DNA of 64,000 bases from Flavobacterium fryxellicola. GTDB taxonomy: Bacteria > Bacteroidota > Bacteroidia > Flavobacteriales > Flavobacteriaceae. The notes below the pieces were generated by a model, which was not told the DNA's origin, did not search any database, and saw only the letters and a list, made by a program, of their open reading frames with translations. Within the stretch, counting starts at the first letter, position 1, and every line of letters starts with the position of its first letter. The translations under genes and the position numbers were made by a program. The stretch lies in NCBI RefSeq assembly GCF_900143245.1, contig NZ_FRDK01000006.1:1-64000 (forward strand). Reading direction: 5' to 3'. Positions 51,719-60,629 of this stretch are shown here, piece after piece.

Positions 51719-53752
51719 TTATCTAGTAGCAGGAATAATGTCAATAATTACGGTACGATTATAAAAACGTTCCTCTGGAGTTTTATTTTCAAAAGGAGAT
51801 TTATTTTCATCTTCTCCAAATCCGTTAACTTCAAATTGAACATCGTTTCTTCCTGATTTTGCTAAAGCTTTTTCGATAATCATCTTTACATCATTTGCAC
51901 GTGAGGCAGATAAATTAAGGTTGTATGCTTCACCACCAATAATATCAGTATGTCCGTGAATCATCACTTTTGCACCAACAGGAATTTTAGGAGTTACAAT
52001 ATCAGTAAGGTATTTTTCATACATTGTAATGGCTACTGCTTTATTGAATTCATAAAGAATACTGTATCTCATTCCTTCCATTGTTTTTGCAGGAGTCCAA
52101 AGCACCACATGTATTGGCGTTTCTTTTTCTATAATTTTACCACTTTTGGTTTGACCAATCATTTTTACTTTGTAATCTCCTTCTGGACGACTACCTAAAA
52201 TTGATTTTCCTGAAATCTTAACTTCGTCCTCCATGTACGGTCCAAAAGACTGTACTTTACCTTGCTCGTCCGTCATTTGCAATGACCAAGAAGATAATGC
52301 TTCTCCAGCTCCTTTATTATTAAAGGTTACATAGCTTTCCATAGGTGCTTCTTGTGAGGCAACAATCTGTACTGGTTTCAATTGTGCATCAGTACCACTT
52401 TGAAATTCCATTAATAAATCAGGAGAGTTACTTTCGATAGAAACTCTGCGATCTCCTTCACGTAACAATACTAATTCTAATGTTGCACCTGGTTGCTCAG
52501 AAGGGATATTTGGCTTTTCTTGACCTTTGGTTGCAATTCTAGAAGCATTGATGGCAAATACATTAACCAAATACGTTTTAACCGATTCAGCCATTGCAAG
52601 TCCATCCGCATTTCCTTTGTTAGAAGAACCCACTAACGAAATAGTAGCTGAAGGATTTTTTTGCATGCGATCCCCTAGGATGTTCAATACATTGTAATAT
52701 ACGGTCATTTGACGCTTAGAACGGTCAGATAAGTTTTTTGGAGCAAATACTTCCAATTGATCTTCTTTAAAGTCTTTCACCTGATTTTTCGTTAATAAAA
52801 CATAACGGTTTGGAATTTCATTCGAATCTTCATTAAAGAAAACATAGTTTCTTAGTGGGAAAATTTCAGTCATTCTGTTTTCTCCAGGAACATTACTAGG
52901 AGAATTTACAGAAAAAGAAACTTCACGATCTTGAACCATGTCAGTTGCTTCTTGAATGTTTTTTCCTTGTCCAAATTTAAGTGCGACACCGGCTCTGATG
53001 GTTGTAATATTCCAAGTTTCTGTTGCACGTGGATTTTGACCAAAATAAGGTTGGAAAGAAACAAAAGGAGACAATACAAATTGTGTCTTATTGCTATCTG
53101 AAGATAATGGAATATCATATCCTGCACCAATTTGCATTGATAAAATAGTTTCTTCAATTTCACTAAACTCGCCCGAAACTGCTGGAGTAGCTGCTTGATT
53201 TGGAAATGCTGGATTAATACCTAATTCATACGTAAATGATTTATCTAGGTTGAAAGCCAAACGAGGACCTCCATAAAGATAGAAATTAGATTTAAATGGA
53301 GCAAAACGCACGCTTGGTTCTACAGTAATGTAACTAAGATCCGTAGATAAGTCAGCAGGACAATCACAAGCAGTTCGTACTTGGTCAAAAGCACCTTTAC
53401 GGCTATCATAACCTGCTTGTAGCATTACTCCCCATCTAGAGTCAGCAGGGCGATATTCTAAAAGAGGGGCAATAAATAGTCCCACACCATCACCATCATG
53501 AAATGTTGCAGGAGGTGTAAAACTCGCACTTAACTGATTAGTAGAACCACGGTAAAAGTTAAAATTAGCTCCACCAGCAACACCAAAGAACCAAGAAGGT
53601 TTAGCGTACTTTACCTCTTGTGCTTGCTGTGCCAATAGGGGAGTTTGAACACTTAACCACGTCAATGAGGCTACTAAAAGACTCTTGATTGGTAAGTTAT
53701 TTGGTGACCAAGCTTGGCGAGATCCCTTTTTTAAATGAGTTGTATTGTTCAT
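51719..53752 (-). CDS. OmpA-family outer-membrane protein
   Basis: A 677-residue outer-membrane protein. A basic N-terminal region and signal (LPIKSLLVASLTWLSVQTPL, AQQ) are followed by an eight-stranded barrel-like domain with antiparallel strands (YAKPSWFFGVAGGANFNFYR, YLYGGPRLAFNLDKSF, IQIGAGYDIPLSS-type), a linker with Ig-like and repeated 'VFNEDSNEIPNRYVLLTKNQ' elements, and a C-terminal OmpA peptidoglycan-binding domain (ILYEFNKAVAITMYEKYLTD, MIHGHTDIIGGEAYNLNLSA, SRANDVKMII). It probably links the outer membrane to the cell wall. It lies just after the ice-binding gene, separated by a weak hairpin. Confidence 0.82.
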   Translation of the reverse strand: MNNTTHLKKGSRQAWSPNNLPIKSLLVASLTWLSVQTPLLAQQAQEVKYAKPSWFFGVAGGANFNFYRGSTNQLSASFTPPATFHDGDGVGLFIAPLLEYRPADSRWGVMLQAGYDSRKGAFDQVRTACDCPADLSTDLSYITVEPSVRFAPFKSNFYLYGGPRLAFNLDKSFTYELGINPAFPNQAATPAVSGEFSEIEETILSMQIGAGYDIPLSSDSNKTQFVLSPFVSFQPYFGQNPRATETWNITTIRAGVALKFGQGKNIQEATDMVQDREVSFSVNSPSNVPGENRMTEIFPLRNYVFFNEDSNEIPNRYVLLTKNQVKDFKEDQLEVFAPKNLSDRSKRQMTVYYNVLNILGDRMQKNPSATISLVGSSNKGNADGLAMAESVKTYLVNVFAINASRIATKGQEKPNIPSEQPGATLELVLLREGDRRVSIESNSPDLLMEFQSGTDAQLKPVQIVASQEAPMESYVTFNNKGAGEALSSWSLQMTDEQGKVQSFGPYMEDEVKISGKSILGSRPEGDYKVKMIGQTKSGKIIEKETPIHVVLWTPAKTMEGMRYSILYEFNKAVAITMYEKYLTDIVTPKIPVGAKVMIHGHTDIIGGEAYNLNLSASRANDVKMIIEKALAKSGRNDVQFEVNGFGEDENKSPFENKTPEERFYNRTVIIDIIPATR

Positions 53753-53784
53753 GTTTTTTATTTTTGTTGCGTTATATTTAATAA

Positions 53785-53804
53785 ATCCCGCCCTAAGACG
53801 GGAT
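53785..53804 (-). terminator. Weak hairpin between ice-binding and ompA-like genes
   Basis: ATCCCG and CGGGAT pair across 8 nt. On the minus strand it is followed by TTATT but no long U-run, so it may be only partial termination, with the OmpA gene expressed by read-through. Confidence 0.4.
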
Positions 53805-53820
53805 GAAATATTTCTTAAAC

Positions 53821-55596
53821 TTAATTACCAGGAACATTTATGGTTGTATTAACCATTGTTACAGAAGCTATTAAAGAAATAGCTCTACCATTAAGCACTG
53901 TTTGGGCAGCATTTCCTGGAGTTGAGAATGTAACTCCTGCATTGGCGATTATTGTTCCTACCATAATTCCTCCACCAGCACCGTTGATTGTTGCTGCAGA
54001 ACCCACATACCAGAATACATTTTTAGGTAACGCTCCATTTTTCATTATAACACTTTTTGCACCGTTTGGTCCTGCTACTCCTACTGTAAGTCCAGATGCT
54101 GTTTGAAAAATCCAAGTTGCATTAGGATCTCCTTGAGCGTCCAAAGTAAGGTTACCATTGCTAATTTTGAAAGTACCACTAGCTGATTTATAAACTCCTG
54201 GGGCTAATGTCAATCCTCCTAGTTCACCTGCGCCTGGATCAGTTCCACCTGGTTTTGAAGCGGGAGAAATACTTAGGTAAGCTGCATTTGCATCAAGTAA
54301 TCCTTGTTTAGCTATATCAAATGATGTTTGCGTACCTGGAGCAGGTGGAGCAGTGTATATTTTACCTTTCACATCTCCTACATTTAAAGGAGTTTCTGTA
54401 TATATGGCTGTAGCGTCATGAAATCCTGTTACTAAAGTTGAGGCAGCTGTAGTTCCAATACTACCGTTAATCACAGTATTTAACCCCTGATTTGTTATTC
54501 CAGCGTTTCCACCAAAAGCACCAAACATTGCAGCAGATCCAAGATTTACTTGAGAAGGCTGAACTACTACTGGAGGATTTACTGTAGTGGTAAAATTCCA
54601 AACATAATTATTAGCTAATGGAATTCCTATGGTGCTTTTAGCATTTGTTGTTATCGTGGCCGTATAAACCAATCCCGGTTGTAATGATGCCGTAGGATCA
54701 AAAGAAGCAGTTAATCCTGAGTAAGAAACGATACCGGCGATTGATGTTGTACCTTGTCGTAAAGTAAAAGTTGTAGCATTTATACTTGAAGGATCCATTG
54801 GTATGTTAAAATCTGCCGTTACTGTTTTTAATAGATTAACTCCAGTTGCGTTATTCACCGGATCAGTTGCAGTTACGATAGGGTTAACTCCTGTTTTAAA
54901 AGTCCATACATAATTGGCACCTAAAGCTGTACCAAGTGTATTTTTAGCATCAGTTGTAATTGTTACCGTGTAGGTAGTGTTTGCCTGTAATGGGTTAGTG
55001 GGTGTAAAAGAAACCATTGATCCAGTATAAGCGATAGTTCCAGCTACGGGATTTGCTCCTTGTTTTACTGTATAACTAGTACCATTTAATGTTGAAGGAT
55101 TCATTGGCATGCTGAAAGTAGCTGTGATTATTTTGTTCAAGGCTACGTCAGTTGCGTTGTTGATTGGATCTGTGCTAATTACAATAGGTCTTAAAATCAA
55201 ACCAGTAGTAAAAGCCCAAACGTAATCTGTTTGTAAAGCATTACCCATCACGTCTTTTACTAAAGTTTTTACTCTTCCCGTGTAGGTGGTGTTTTCTAAA
55301 AGGGGCGAAGAGGGTGTAAATGAAGCTGTTTTACCTGAATAGGTTACCGTTCCTGCAACAGAATTTGTACCTGTTAAAGTAATTGAACTTTGGGTAATTG
55401 TTGCTGGATCCATCTCTGTATTAAAAGTTACTGTAATAACTTTATCTACTGATACTCCTACAGCATTAGATATTGGACTTGTCGATTCTACAACTGGACA
55501 TACACCAATGGTTTCCTGAAAGTCATCGCTTGCGCATCCAGAAATTAATGCAATAAGTAGTATTGCAAATGTGAATAGTAAATTTTTTGTTTTCAT
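53821..55596 (-). CDS. Ice-binding lipoprotein (Big_5 repeats + DUF3494)
   Basis: A 591-residue secreted lipoprotein (signal LLFTFAILLIALISGC, Cys about 21). Three Ig-like Big_5 repeats occupy about 34-335, each opening VVESTSPISNAVGVSVDKVI-like, VISTDPINNATDVALNKIIT, VTATDPVNNATGVNLLKTVT and containing 'TFNxxMDPxTI'. The C-terminal DUF3494 ice-binding domain runs from about 345: VNLGSAAMFGAFGGNAGITN, GSIGTTAASTLVTGF, ELGGLTLAPGVYKSASGTFK, LDAQGDPNATWIFQ, NVFWYVGSAATINGAGGGIM. This right-handed beta-helix adsorbs to ice (known for FfIBP and others). The Ig stalk would project the domain from the cell surface. Confidence 0.9.
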   Translation of the reverse strand: MKTKNLLFTFAILLIALISGCASDDFQETIGVCPVVESTSPISNAVGVSVDKVITVTFNTEMDPATITQSSITLTGTNSVAGTVTYSGKTASFTPSSPLLENTTYTGRVKTLVKDVMGNALQTDYVWAFTTGLILRPIVISTDPINNATDVALNKIITATFSMPMNPSTLNGTSYTVKQGANPVAGTIAYTGSMVSFTPTNPLQANTTYTVTITTDAKNTLGTALGANYVWTFKTGVNPIVTATDPVNNATGVNLLKTVTADFNIPMDPSSINATTFTLRQGTTSIAGIVSYSGLTASFDPTASLQPGLVYTATITTNAKSTIGIPLANNYVWNFTTTVNPPVVVQPSQVNLGSAAMFGAFGGNAGITNQGLNTVINGSIGTTAASTLVTGFHDATAIYTETPLNVGDVKGKIYTAPPAPGTQTSFDIAKQGLLDANAAYLSISPASKPGGTDPGAGELGGLTLAPGVYKSASGTFKISNGNLTLDAQGDPNATWIFQTASGLTVGVAGPNGAKSVIMKNGALPKNVFWYVGSAATINGAGGGIMVGTIIANAGVTFSTPGNAAQTVLNGRAISLIASVTMVNTTINVPGN

Positions 55597-56228
55597 TTTT
55601 TATCAATTTAGGGGATTATGAATTTTGTTCTCCAAAGGTCAGTTTGTTAACAACTAAAAGTCTTATACTATTAAAATTATTAGTTGTAAGATTCACTTAT
55701 TTTATTTGTTAAAATTTTTTTAGTAATACATTTGAAATCAGTAATTTGATTTTTTTTAATGTGTTAACATAACGTTATTTTCATGATTTTTAATAAAGAA
55801 GTTAGTACATAAAGAGATATCTAAAAATACATGCAACACTTGTGGTTACTACAATTATTTTACAATTAGTTTCTAAAATAAATCATTTTAGAATGAAAGT
55901 CCATAGTGATTTTGATTTAGTAGATTACAAGATGGATGGTTTGAAGCAGTAATTTTTGCCACGGATTTGCAAATTTAAAAATTTTATCATCTGCCAATTT
56001 CCGGTGATAAAAAGTTTTTTAGAAGTTAAAGCGAGATGCATTAAAGAGTATAGTTTCAACGCTATCTGAAACCGATAAACGTCGTATTAACTATAATCTG
56101 GAGTGTGTTTAAAAACAATAGTACTGAACACCAATTTTTGTTATTAATCAAAGGTGCAAGGGAAAAATAGCAATAAGTGCGTTCTTGATTTTAAAATGGT
56201 TAGAAAAAAATTGAACCATTAGCTACAC
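55597..56228. other. 632-bp region without a supported gene
   Basis: No frame of recognisable character. A short inverted repeat TTTATCA..TGATAAA at about 55984-56012 is the only structure seen. It contains the promoter region of the ice-binding gene, which shows no full consensus box. Confidence 0.5.
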
Positions 56229-57224
56229 TCAATTTTTTTCCTTTTGTTTTAATGTGTGAATAAAAAAGGTTAGTTCTGTAGTAAAGGTATCAAGTGTTAT
56301 GGCAGACTGCTTTATATATTCTAAATAATCTTTAATTTCTTGTTTAGAATTAGACGACTGGTCGAGTAAGAAGGATATTCCTAGAATGTTAGTCACTGGC
56401 TGTCTCAGTTTATGCGAAGTCATAAACATGAGTTTTTCTAAACCTATTATGTATTCTTTTTGATATTCTTCAGCGCTATTGAGTTCAGAAATAGCATTCA
56501 AAAGCTGTATGGCACGCTTTTCCTTTTCTTCATTTTGGTTTTCAAGATTTTTATTGGCAATAATGAGTTCTCTTGCTCTTTTTTCTTTTTCTTTATTTTG
56601 AAAAGCGAGTTCTTTATTGGCAATAATCAGTTCTGCCGCTCGTTTTTCCTTTTCTTTATTTTGAAAAGCGAGTTCTTTATTAGCAATAATTAGTTCTGCT
56701 GCTCGTTTTTCTTTTTCTTGGTTTTGAAAAGCAAGTTCTTTATTAGCAATAATCAATTCTGCTGCTCGTTTTTCTTTTTCTTTGTTTTGGAATACAAGGT
56801 TTTTGTTGGCTAAGATCAATTCTGCTGCTCGTTTTTCTTTTTCTTGGTTTTGAAATACAAGGTTTTTATTAGCAATAATTAATTCGGTCGCACGCTTTTC
56901 TTTTTCTAGATTTTGGAAAGCGAGTTCTTTGTTTGCTATAAGCAGTTCTGAAGCCCGTTTTTGCTTTTCTTTATTTTGAAAGGCTAGTTCTTTTTCAACA
57001 ATAACAAGTTCAGCCGCACGTTTTTGTTTTTCGAGGTCTTGAAAAGCCATTTCTAAATTGACAAGAATTAATTCTGCAGCTCGTTTATCTTTTTCTTGGG
57101 TCTGAAATGCTAGTTTTTCATTCGCAAGAAGTAATGCTGTTGTTTTATTTAGTTTTTCGCTATTTTGAGAAACAAATAGAATGTTTTGAATTTCTGAGTC
57201 TTCTTTATTAGTTCTTTTGACCAT
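56229..57224 (-). CDS. Histidine-kinase-like protein: long repeated coiled coil plus DHp domain, no ATPase
   Basis: A 331-residue protein. Residues about 20-250 are some ten copies of a 21-residue coiled-coil unit of the form EKEKRAAELIIANKELAFQN, nearly identical between adjacent copies. Residues about 265-325 form a HisKA (DHp) segment: YIIGLEKLMFMTSHKLRQPV with the phospho-acceptor context SHKLRQPV, then ILGISFLLDQSSNS. The protein ends KQKEKN directly after the second DHp helix, and there is no HATPase domain. In known sensor kinases such coiled coils follow PAS domains. Here it could be a phosphotransfer or scaffold protein, or a truncated kinase. Confidence 0.75.
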   Translation of the reverse strand: MVKRTNKEDSEIQNILFVSQNSEKLNKTTALLLANEKLAFQTQEKDKRAAELILVNLEMAFQDLEKQKRAAELVIVEKELAFQNKEKQKRASELLIANKELAFQNLEKEKRATELIIANKNLVFQNQEKEKRAAELILANKNLVFQNKEKEKRAAELIIANKELAFQNQEKEKRAAELIIANKELAFQNKEKEKRAAELIIANKELAFQNKEKEKRARELIIANKNLENQNEEKEKRAIQLLNAISELNSAEEYQKEYIIGLEKLMFMTSHKLRQPVTNILGISFLLDQSSNSKQEIKDYLEYIKQSAITLDTFTTELTFFIHTLKQKEKN

Positions 57225-57363
57225 CCTACTTTCAAATTAAATTTTATAAACGAAAATAACTTTCAAAAGTAGTGTAAAAGCACTGATTTTGGACTGCTAA
57301 AAAGAAAGAATGATTTTAAATACAAAAGTAATTTGCCTACAATTTACTGTTTATAAAACATAA

Positions 57364-57720
57364 TCAGCTGTTTTGTAAATCGTTTTCTTTTACCTTTTCA
57401 GATTGTTTGGTGACCACATTTGTGATTACAAATTGTAACAGTGTTCCTAAAATTCTTTTTATTGGATTGTGAGTGGACCCTAATAAAACTTTTTTAGTTA
57501 AGTAACCCGTAGTTATTCCGATGACATTGCTCAATATGTTGCCTTTAAATTCAGACGTTGTGGCCATTTGACCAAAAGCCTTTTTAATCAAATTTACTGG
57601 TTTTAAACTTTCATAAGTATAATAATACTGATCTTTTAGTTGTAATAAATCCTCGGCTTGTTTCAGTTTCAGTAAAGCGATGGCTTCTTTTAGAGTTGCA
57701 GTCTCGTTTGGCTTTTTCAT
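57364..57720 (-). CDS. Hypothetical protein next to holin-like gene
   Basis: A 118-residue protein starting at ATG 57720, 2 nt after the holin-like stop (an upstream in-frame start inside that gene is less likely). N-terminal helix KKPNETATLKEAIALLKLKQ and AEDLLQLKDQYYYTYESLKP, then a hydrophobic part ILSNVIGITTGYLTKKVLLG and IKRILGTLLQFVITNVVTKQ. Partly membrane-associated by appearance. It belongs to the stress-type gene cluster (holin-like, YtxH); function unknown. Confidence 0.75.
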   Translation of the reverse strand: MKKPNETATLKEAIALLKLKQAEDLLQLKDQYYYTYESLKPVNLIKKAFGQMATTSEFKGNILSNVIGITTGYLTKKVLLGSTHNPIKRILGTLLQFVITNVVTKQSEKVKENDLQNS

Positions 57721-57721
57721 A

Positions 57722-58069
57722 TTAACTTTTTTTAAGCATTTTAACAATAATAAAATTACTGATTGGCATTTTTAGCCATTGATCTTTGAAGAAGTAAAGA
57801 ACAATTGCAACGATGAGATAAAGACTGGATACGATAAAAAAACCATAATATACTTTTCCAAGTAATTCACCAAGCCATAAAGATAAACCAATGTTTGCAA
57901 GGAAGGCAAACAGTACAAAAACAATAGAAACGGTTAATCGAGATAATAAAGATGACAGCACATCAGCAGTTTTGTCTACTGCATTTAGTTTAGCCAATTC
58001 TACTGTTGTTCTGGTATAATCTTCAGCTCTTTCAAAAAGCATTTCTATTGTTGATGCGTTGTTTTCCAT
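57722..58069 (-). CDS. Phage holin family / DUF1469-type membrane protein
   Basis: A 115-residue membrane protein with amphipathic N-terminus (MENNASTIEMLFERAEDYTR, TTVELAKLNAVDKTADVLSS) and two hydrophobic spans (LTVSIVFVLFAFLANIGLSLW, VYYGFFIVSSLYLIVAIVLY). This matches the 'phage_holin_3_6'/YqjE-like group; such chromosomal proteins are associated with the envelope stress response and not with phage lysis. Downstream gene starts 2 nt after its stop. Confidence 0.78.
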   Translation of the reverse strand: MENNASTIEMLFERAEDYTRTTVELAKLNAVDKTADVLSSLLSRLTVSIVFVLFAFLANIGLSLWLGELLGKVYYGFFIVSSLYLIVAIVLYFFKDQWLKMPISNFIIVKMLKKS

Positions 58070-58113
58070 AATGAAATTTTTAGTGTACTAAATAGTGAAA
58101 TTTTAATATCTGA

Positions 58114-58446
58114 TTAGATATTTGTATTTTTAATTTCATTTTTTGCATCTTGAAATTTTGATTTTCCTTCAGCAATTAAAGATTCACCATCATGTTTAGC
58201 ATCATAATATTTTGATTTTCCTTCCGATACTAAAGCTTCTCCTTCTTGCCAGATTTTCTCATATTTATTAGTAATTGTACCTAATAATGTATCTAGTTTG
58301 TCCTTTAATTCGTCAGCATAATCATTGCTTTTGTCCATGATTTTTCTTCTTGTTTTGTCTCCTTTTTCAGGGGCAAACAATACTCCTAATAATGCTCCTA
58401 CAGCTACTCCGCCTAAAACTCCTAATATTATTTTATCTGCTTTCAT
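58114..58446 (-). CDS. YtxH domain protein
   Basis: A 110-residue protein. N-terminal glycine-rich membrane-associated segment ILGVLGGVAVGALLGVLFAP, followed immediately by EKGDKTRRKIMDKSNDYADE, the YtxH signature (GxxxGxxxGxLFAPxxGxxxR). The rest is a charged helix with repeated SEGKSKYYDAKHDGESLIAE motifs. Bacillus YtxH is a sigma-B-dependent general stress protein of unknown mechanism. Starts 44 bp before the holin-like gene. Confidence 0.85.
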   Translation of the reverse strand: MKADKIILGVLGGVAVGALLGVLFAPEKGDKTRRKIMDKSNDYADELKDKLDTLLGTITNKYEKIWQEGEALVSEGKSKYYDAKHDGESLIAEGKSKFQDAKNEIKNTNI

Positions 58447-58483
58447 AATTACTTATTTTATTATTATTTTAAATTTGATTTGA

Positions 58484-58635
58484 TTAAATACTTCTACCTG
58501 ATATCAGTCTGAAAAGTATTGCGATTACGGCAATGACAAGAAGTACGTGAATAATAGATCCTAGACTGAATGCGAAAAAGCCAATTGCCCAAAAGATTAC
58601 TAAAATTACTGCTATTGTATAAAGAAGATTTCCCA
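58484..58635 (-). pseudogene. DUF5670-like small membrane protein, frameshifted copy
   Basis: ATG 58635 begins MGNLL but the frame then ends after two codons, because one T is missing in CTTCTT(T)ATAC as compared with the intact copy at 58680. In the shifted frame the full protein reads TIAVILVIFWAIGFFAFSLG and SIIHVLLVIAVIAILFRLIS to TAA 58484. The whole element is 152 bp, not a multiple of three. Either a true frameshift or a base lost in a T-run during sequencing. Confidence 0.75.
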
Positions 58636-58679
58636 TGTTTTTTTATTTTAATGATTAGATAATGATTTGCTACGCTACG

Positions 58680-58832
58680 TTAGACTTTTCTGCCTGATAT
58701 TAGTCTAAATAGTATTGCAATTACTGCAATAACAAGAAGAATGTGAATAATAGATCCTGCGCTATAAGCAAAGAATCCTATTGCCCAGAATATTATTAAA
58801 ATTACCGCGATGGTGTAAAGAAGGTTACTCAT
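58680..58832 (-). CDS. DUF5670 (lmo0937-like) small membrane protein
   Basis: An intact 50-residue frame: ATG 58832, TAA 58682-58680. Sequence MSNLLYTIAVILIIFWAIGF and FAYSAGSIIHILLVIAVIAI, then LFRLISGRKV. Two membrane helices with a short turn, as in the lmo0937/DUF5670 family found with stress proteins. It is a tandem duplicate of the frameshifted copy at 58484-58635; the protein sequences differ at few positions. Confidence 0.85.
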   Translation of the reverse strand: MSNLLYTIAVILIIFWAIGFFAYSAGSIIHILLVIAVIAILFRLISGRKV

Positions 58833-58865
58833 GATTTCTAGTTTTTAGTGATTAGTATCTATTTA

Positions 58866-59498
58866 TTAGTTAAGTCTCAATCCTACATAAACGTTTAATA
58901 CGCTGTTTTTTGCATCAGATGAAATAAAGTTACTTGAGGAATCATCTTTTCCTATTTTTGTAAGTCCATAGTTGTAACGAACTCCAAAGTTTACTGCGTC
59001 CAAATCAATTCCAACACCTCCAGAAATACCAGCATCAAACTTGTTAAAATCATTCGTGTCTAATTCTCTTTGAGAAGAAGAAAAATTGGAATCATTGGTT
59101 GTTTTTCCGCTAACCATGTAAGCAGCATAAGGACCAACATGTACATTAAAATTTTCAGTGATATTAGCTACTAATAATACAGGTACTTCAATATAATTCA
59201 CATTGAATTTCGCTGTACCTTGAATAATAGCATTGTTATAAACTAATTCAGCACCTTTTGTAGTATAATTAATTTCCGGCTGAATAGCAATGCTGTTTGT
59301 AATAGGGAATTTGGCATAAAGTCCAGCGTTAAAACCAGTAAGTACATTGTTATCGTCTACAGTATCTGTATAAAGATTGGAAAAGTTAAGTCCACCTTTG
59401 AAACCATAAGAAGCTATTTTTTCCTGTGCTTGCATCCCTGTGAAAGACATTAGACCTAAAACTAATGAAGTAAAAATTAAATTTTTTGAATTTTTCAT
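58866..59498 (-). CDS. PorT-family outer-membrane beta-barrel
   Basis: A 210-residue exported protein with signal peptide (MKNSKNLIFTSLVLGLMSFT, MQAQ). Mature protein has the OMP_b-brl_2/PorT pattern: YGFKGGLNFSNLYTDTVDDN, LTGFNAGLYAKFPITNSIAI, QPEINYTTKGAELVYN, YIEVPVLLVANITENFNVHV, GPYAAYMVSG, FGVRYNYGLTKIG and the terminal VYVGLRLN. A small barrel of eight strands is likely. Function unknown; located in the stress-type cluster. Confidence 0.82.
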   Translation of the reverse strand: MKNSKNLIFTSLVLGLMSFTGMQAQEKIASYGFKGGLNFSNLYTDTVDDNNVLTGFNAGLYAKFPITNSIAIQPEINYTTKGAELVYNNAIIQGTAKFNVNYIEVPVLLVANITENFNVHVGPYAAYMVSGKTTNDSNFSSSQRELDTNDFNKFDAGISGGVGIDLDAVNFGVRYNYGLTKIGKDDSSSNFISSDAKNSVLNVYVGLRLN

Positions 59499-59655
59499 TG
59501 TATTTATTTTTATTGTTTTTGTATACTACAAATATCCGCATCTTGTGTAGGTAAGTTGTTACATTACTTTTAAATAAATTTACATTATTCACACTTTACG
59601 GACTATAAATTCAAATTCTTTTTTTTAAAAATTGCTATCAATCAGGTGATTGCAT

Positions 59656-59688
59656 AAAAAAAGGCAAGTAACTACACTTGCCTTTTTA
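59656..59688 (-). terminator. Terminator after coiled-coil lipoprotein
   Basis: AAAAAGGCAAGT and ACTTGCCTTTTT around AACTAC. Confidence 0.85.
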
Positions 59689-59693
59689 CTTTT

Positions 59694-60155
59694 CTATTTA
59701 TTGTCAACAGTCAAGTTTTTGAATGCTCTGCCTAATTCATCCATATCGCGGTTGTACTCATCTTTAAATGATTCCCAGTCACTGCTAGTATCATTTTTGT
59801 ACATTTCGACTTTGCTTTTAATTTCTCTGTTTTTTTCTTCTAAATCCTCAATTTTTTTTGCATAGGCTTCATCTATCGATTTGCCTCTTTTTTTCAAATC
59901 TGCTTTCATTTCAGCAATGCGGATTTCATTTTGTGCAATGGTAGCATTCGTGCTGTCTTTAAAGGCTTGCCATTCTTGCTCCGTTGCTGCTCTTCTCGCA
60001 TCTGATAATTCTTCTTTAGCATCGTCAAGATCTTCTCTTGCATTTTCTACATTATCTTGTGCTGCAGCTTCTTTTTTTGTAGAGTCCTGACACCCAACTA
60101 ATACAGTTGTGGCAATAAATGTGGTAAGGGCTAGATTTACAATTGTTTTTTTCAT
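59694..60155 (-). CDS. Coiled-coil lipoprotein
   Basis: A 153-residue lipoprotein (signal MKKTIVNLALTTFIATTVLV, lipobox GC near 21-22). The rest is highly charged helix: NVENAREDLDDAKEELSDAR, ATEQEWQAFKDSTNATIAQN, KIEDLEEKNREIKSKVEMYK. Repeated 'WxxFKD' occurrences (EWQAFKDS, DWESFKDE). Looks like periplasmic coiled-coil proteins of stress clusters; function unknown. A possible promoter at 60251-60282. Confidence 0.8.
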   Translation of the reverse strand: MKKTIVNLALTTFIATTVLVGCQDSTKKEAAAQDNVENAREDLDDAKEELSDARRAATEQEWQAFKDSTNATIAQNEIRIAEMKADLKKRGKSIDEAYAKKIEDLEEKNREIKSKVEMYKNDTSSDWESFKDEYNRDMDELGRAFKNLTVDNK

Positions 60156-60250
60156 GATCTTAGTTTTTATATTGTTTTTGAAGTGTTTGTGTTTGTTTTG
60201 TTGTTCTATTTAAAAATGTTAAGTACTTACTGTGAGTGGTTTAACAATAT

Positions 60251-60282
60251 TAAAGATACTAAAATTATTTTTGTCAAACAAA
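60251..60282 (-). promoter_or_regulatory. Possible promoter for the lipoprotein gene
   Basis: On the minus strand TTTG (60282-60279) and a 20-nt spacer precede TATCTTTA (60258-60251), one mismatch to TAnnTTTG. Confidence 0.3.
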
Positions 60283-60335
60283 ATTTTTTATTTTGGAGTA
60301 AAGAGATGTATGGTAATTAATACGAATAATTTTGT

Positions 60336-60521
60336 TTAAAGACTTTCAAAGATCTTAAGTAGTTCTTCTCTAGTTTTTCCCAATTTCGATTGGTATTTGT
60401 TTAACATTTCCTCCTTTTTCTCCTCTGAAAAAAGAGATTTATTATTGGTTAAAGCGGCAAATTTCTCTTTCAGTTTCTCTTTTTGTTCTTCCCAATTTCC
60501 CTCTTGTTCTATTGAATCCAT
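60336..60521 (-). CDS. CsbD-like small stress protein
   Basis: A 61-residue protein starting at ATG 60521 (MDSIEQEGNWEEQKEKLKEK). The sequence FAALTNNKSLFSEEKKEEML and NKYQSKLGKTREELLKIFES is like CsbD proteins: a small four-helix or disordered Lys/Glu-rich protein with WxxxKxKxKxxFxxLT. Often induced under general stress. No catalytic motif. Confidence 0.78.
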   Translation of the reverse strand: MDSIEQEGNWEEQKEKLKEKFAALTNNKSLFSEEKKEEMLNKYQSKLGKTREELLKIFESL

Positions 60522-60629
60522 CTTTTTTATATTACATGCAAAATAATTTTTACAATACAAAGTTGGCACTTTTAGAGAATGGTTCAGTTACATAAATTTA
60601 GATATTAGTTGTTTTATTCACAGATTATA

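Noticed and set aside
57722..58069. Holin-like gene as sign of a prophage
   Set aside because: No other phage gene is near; the neighbours are stress proteins, and this holin-like family is common on chromosomes.
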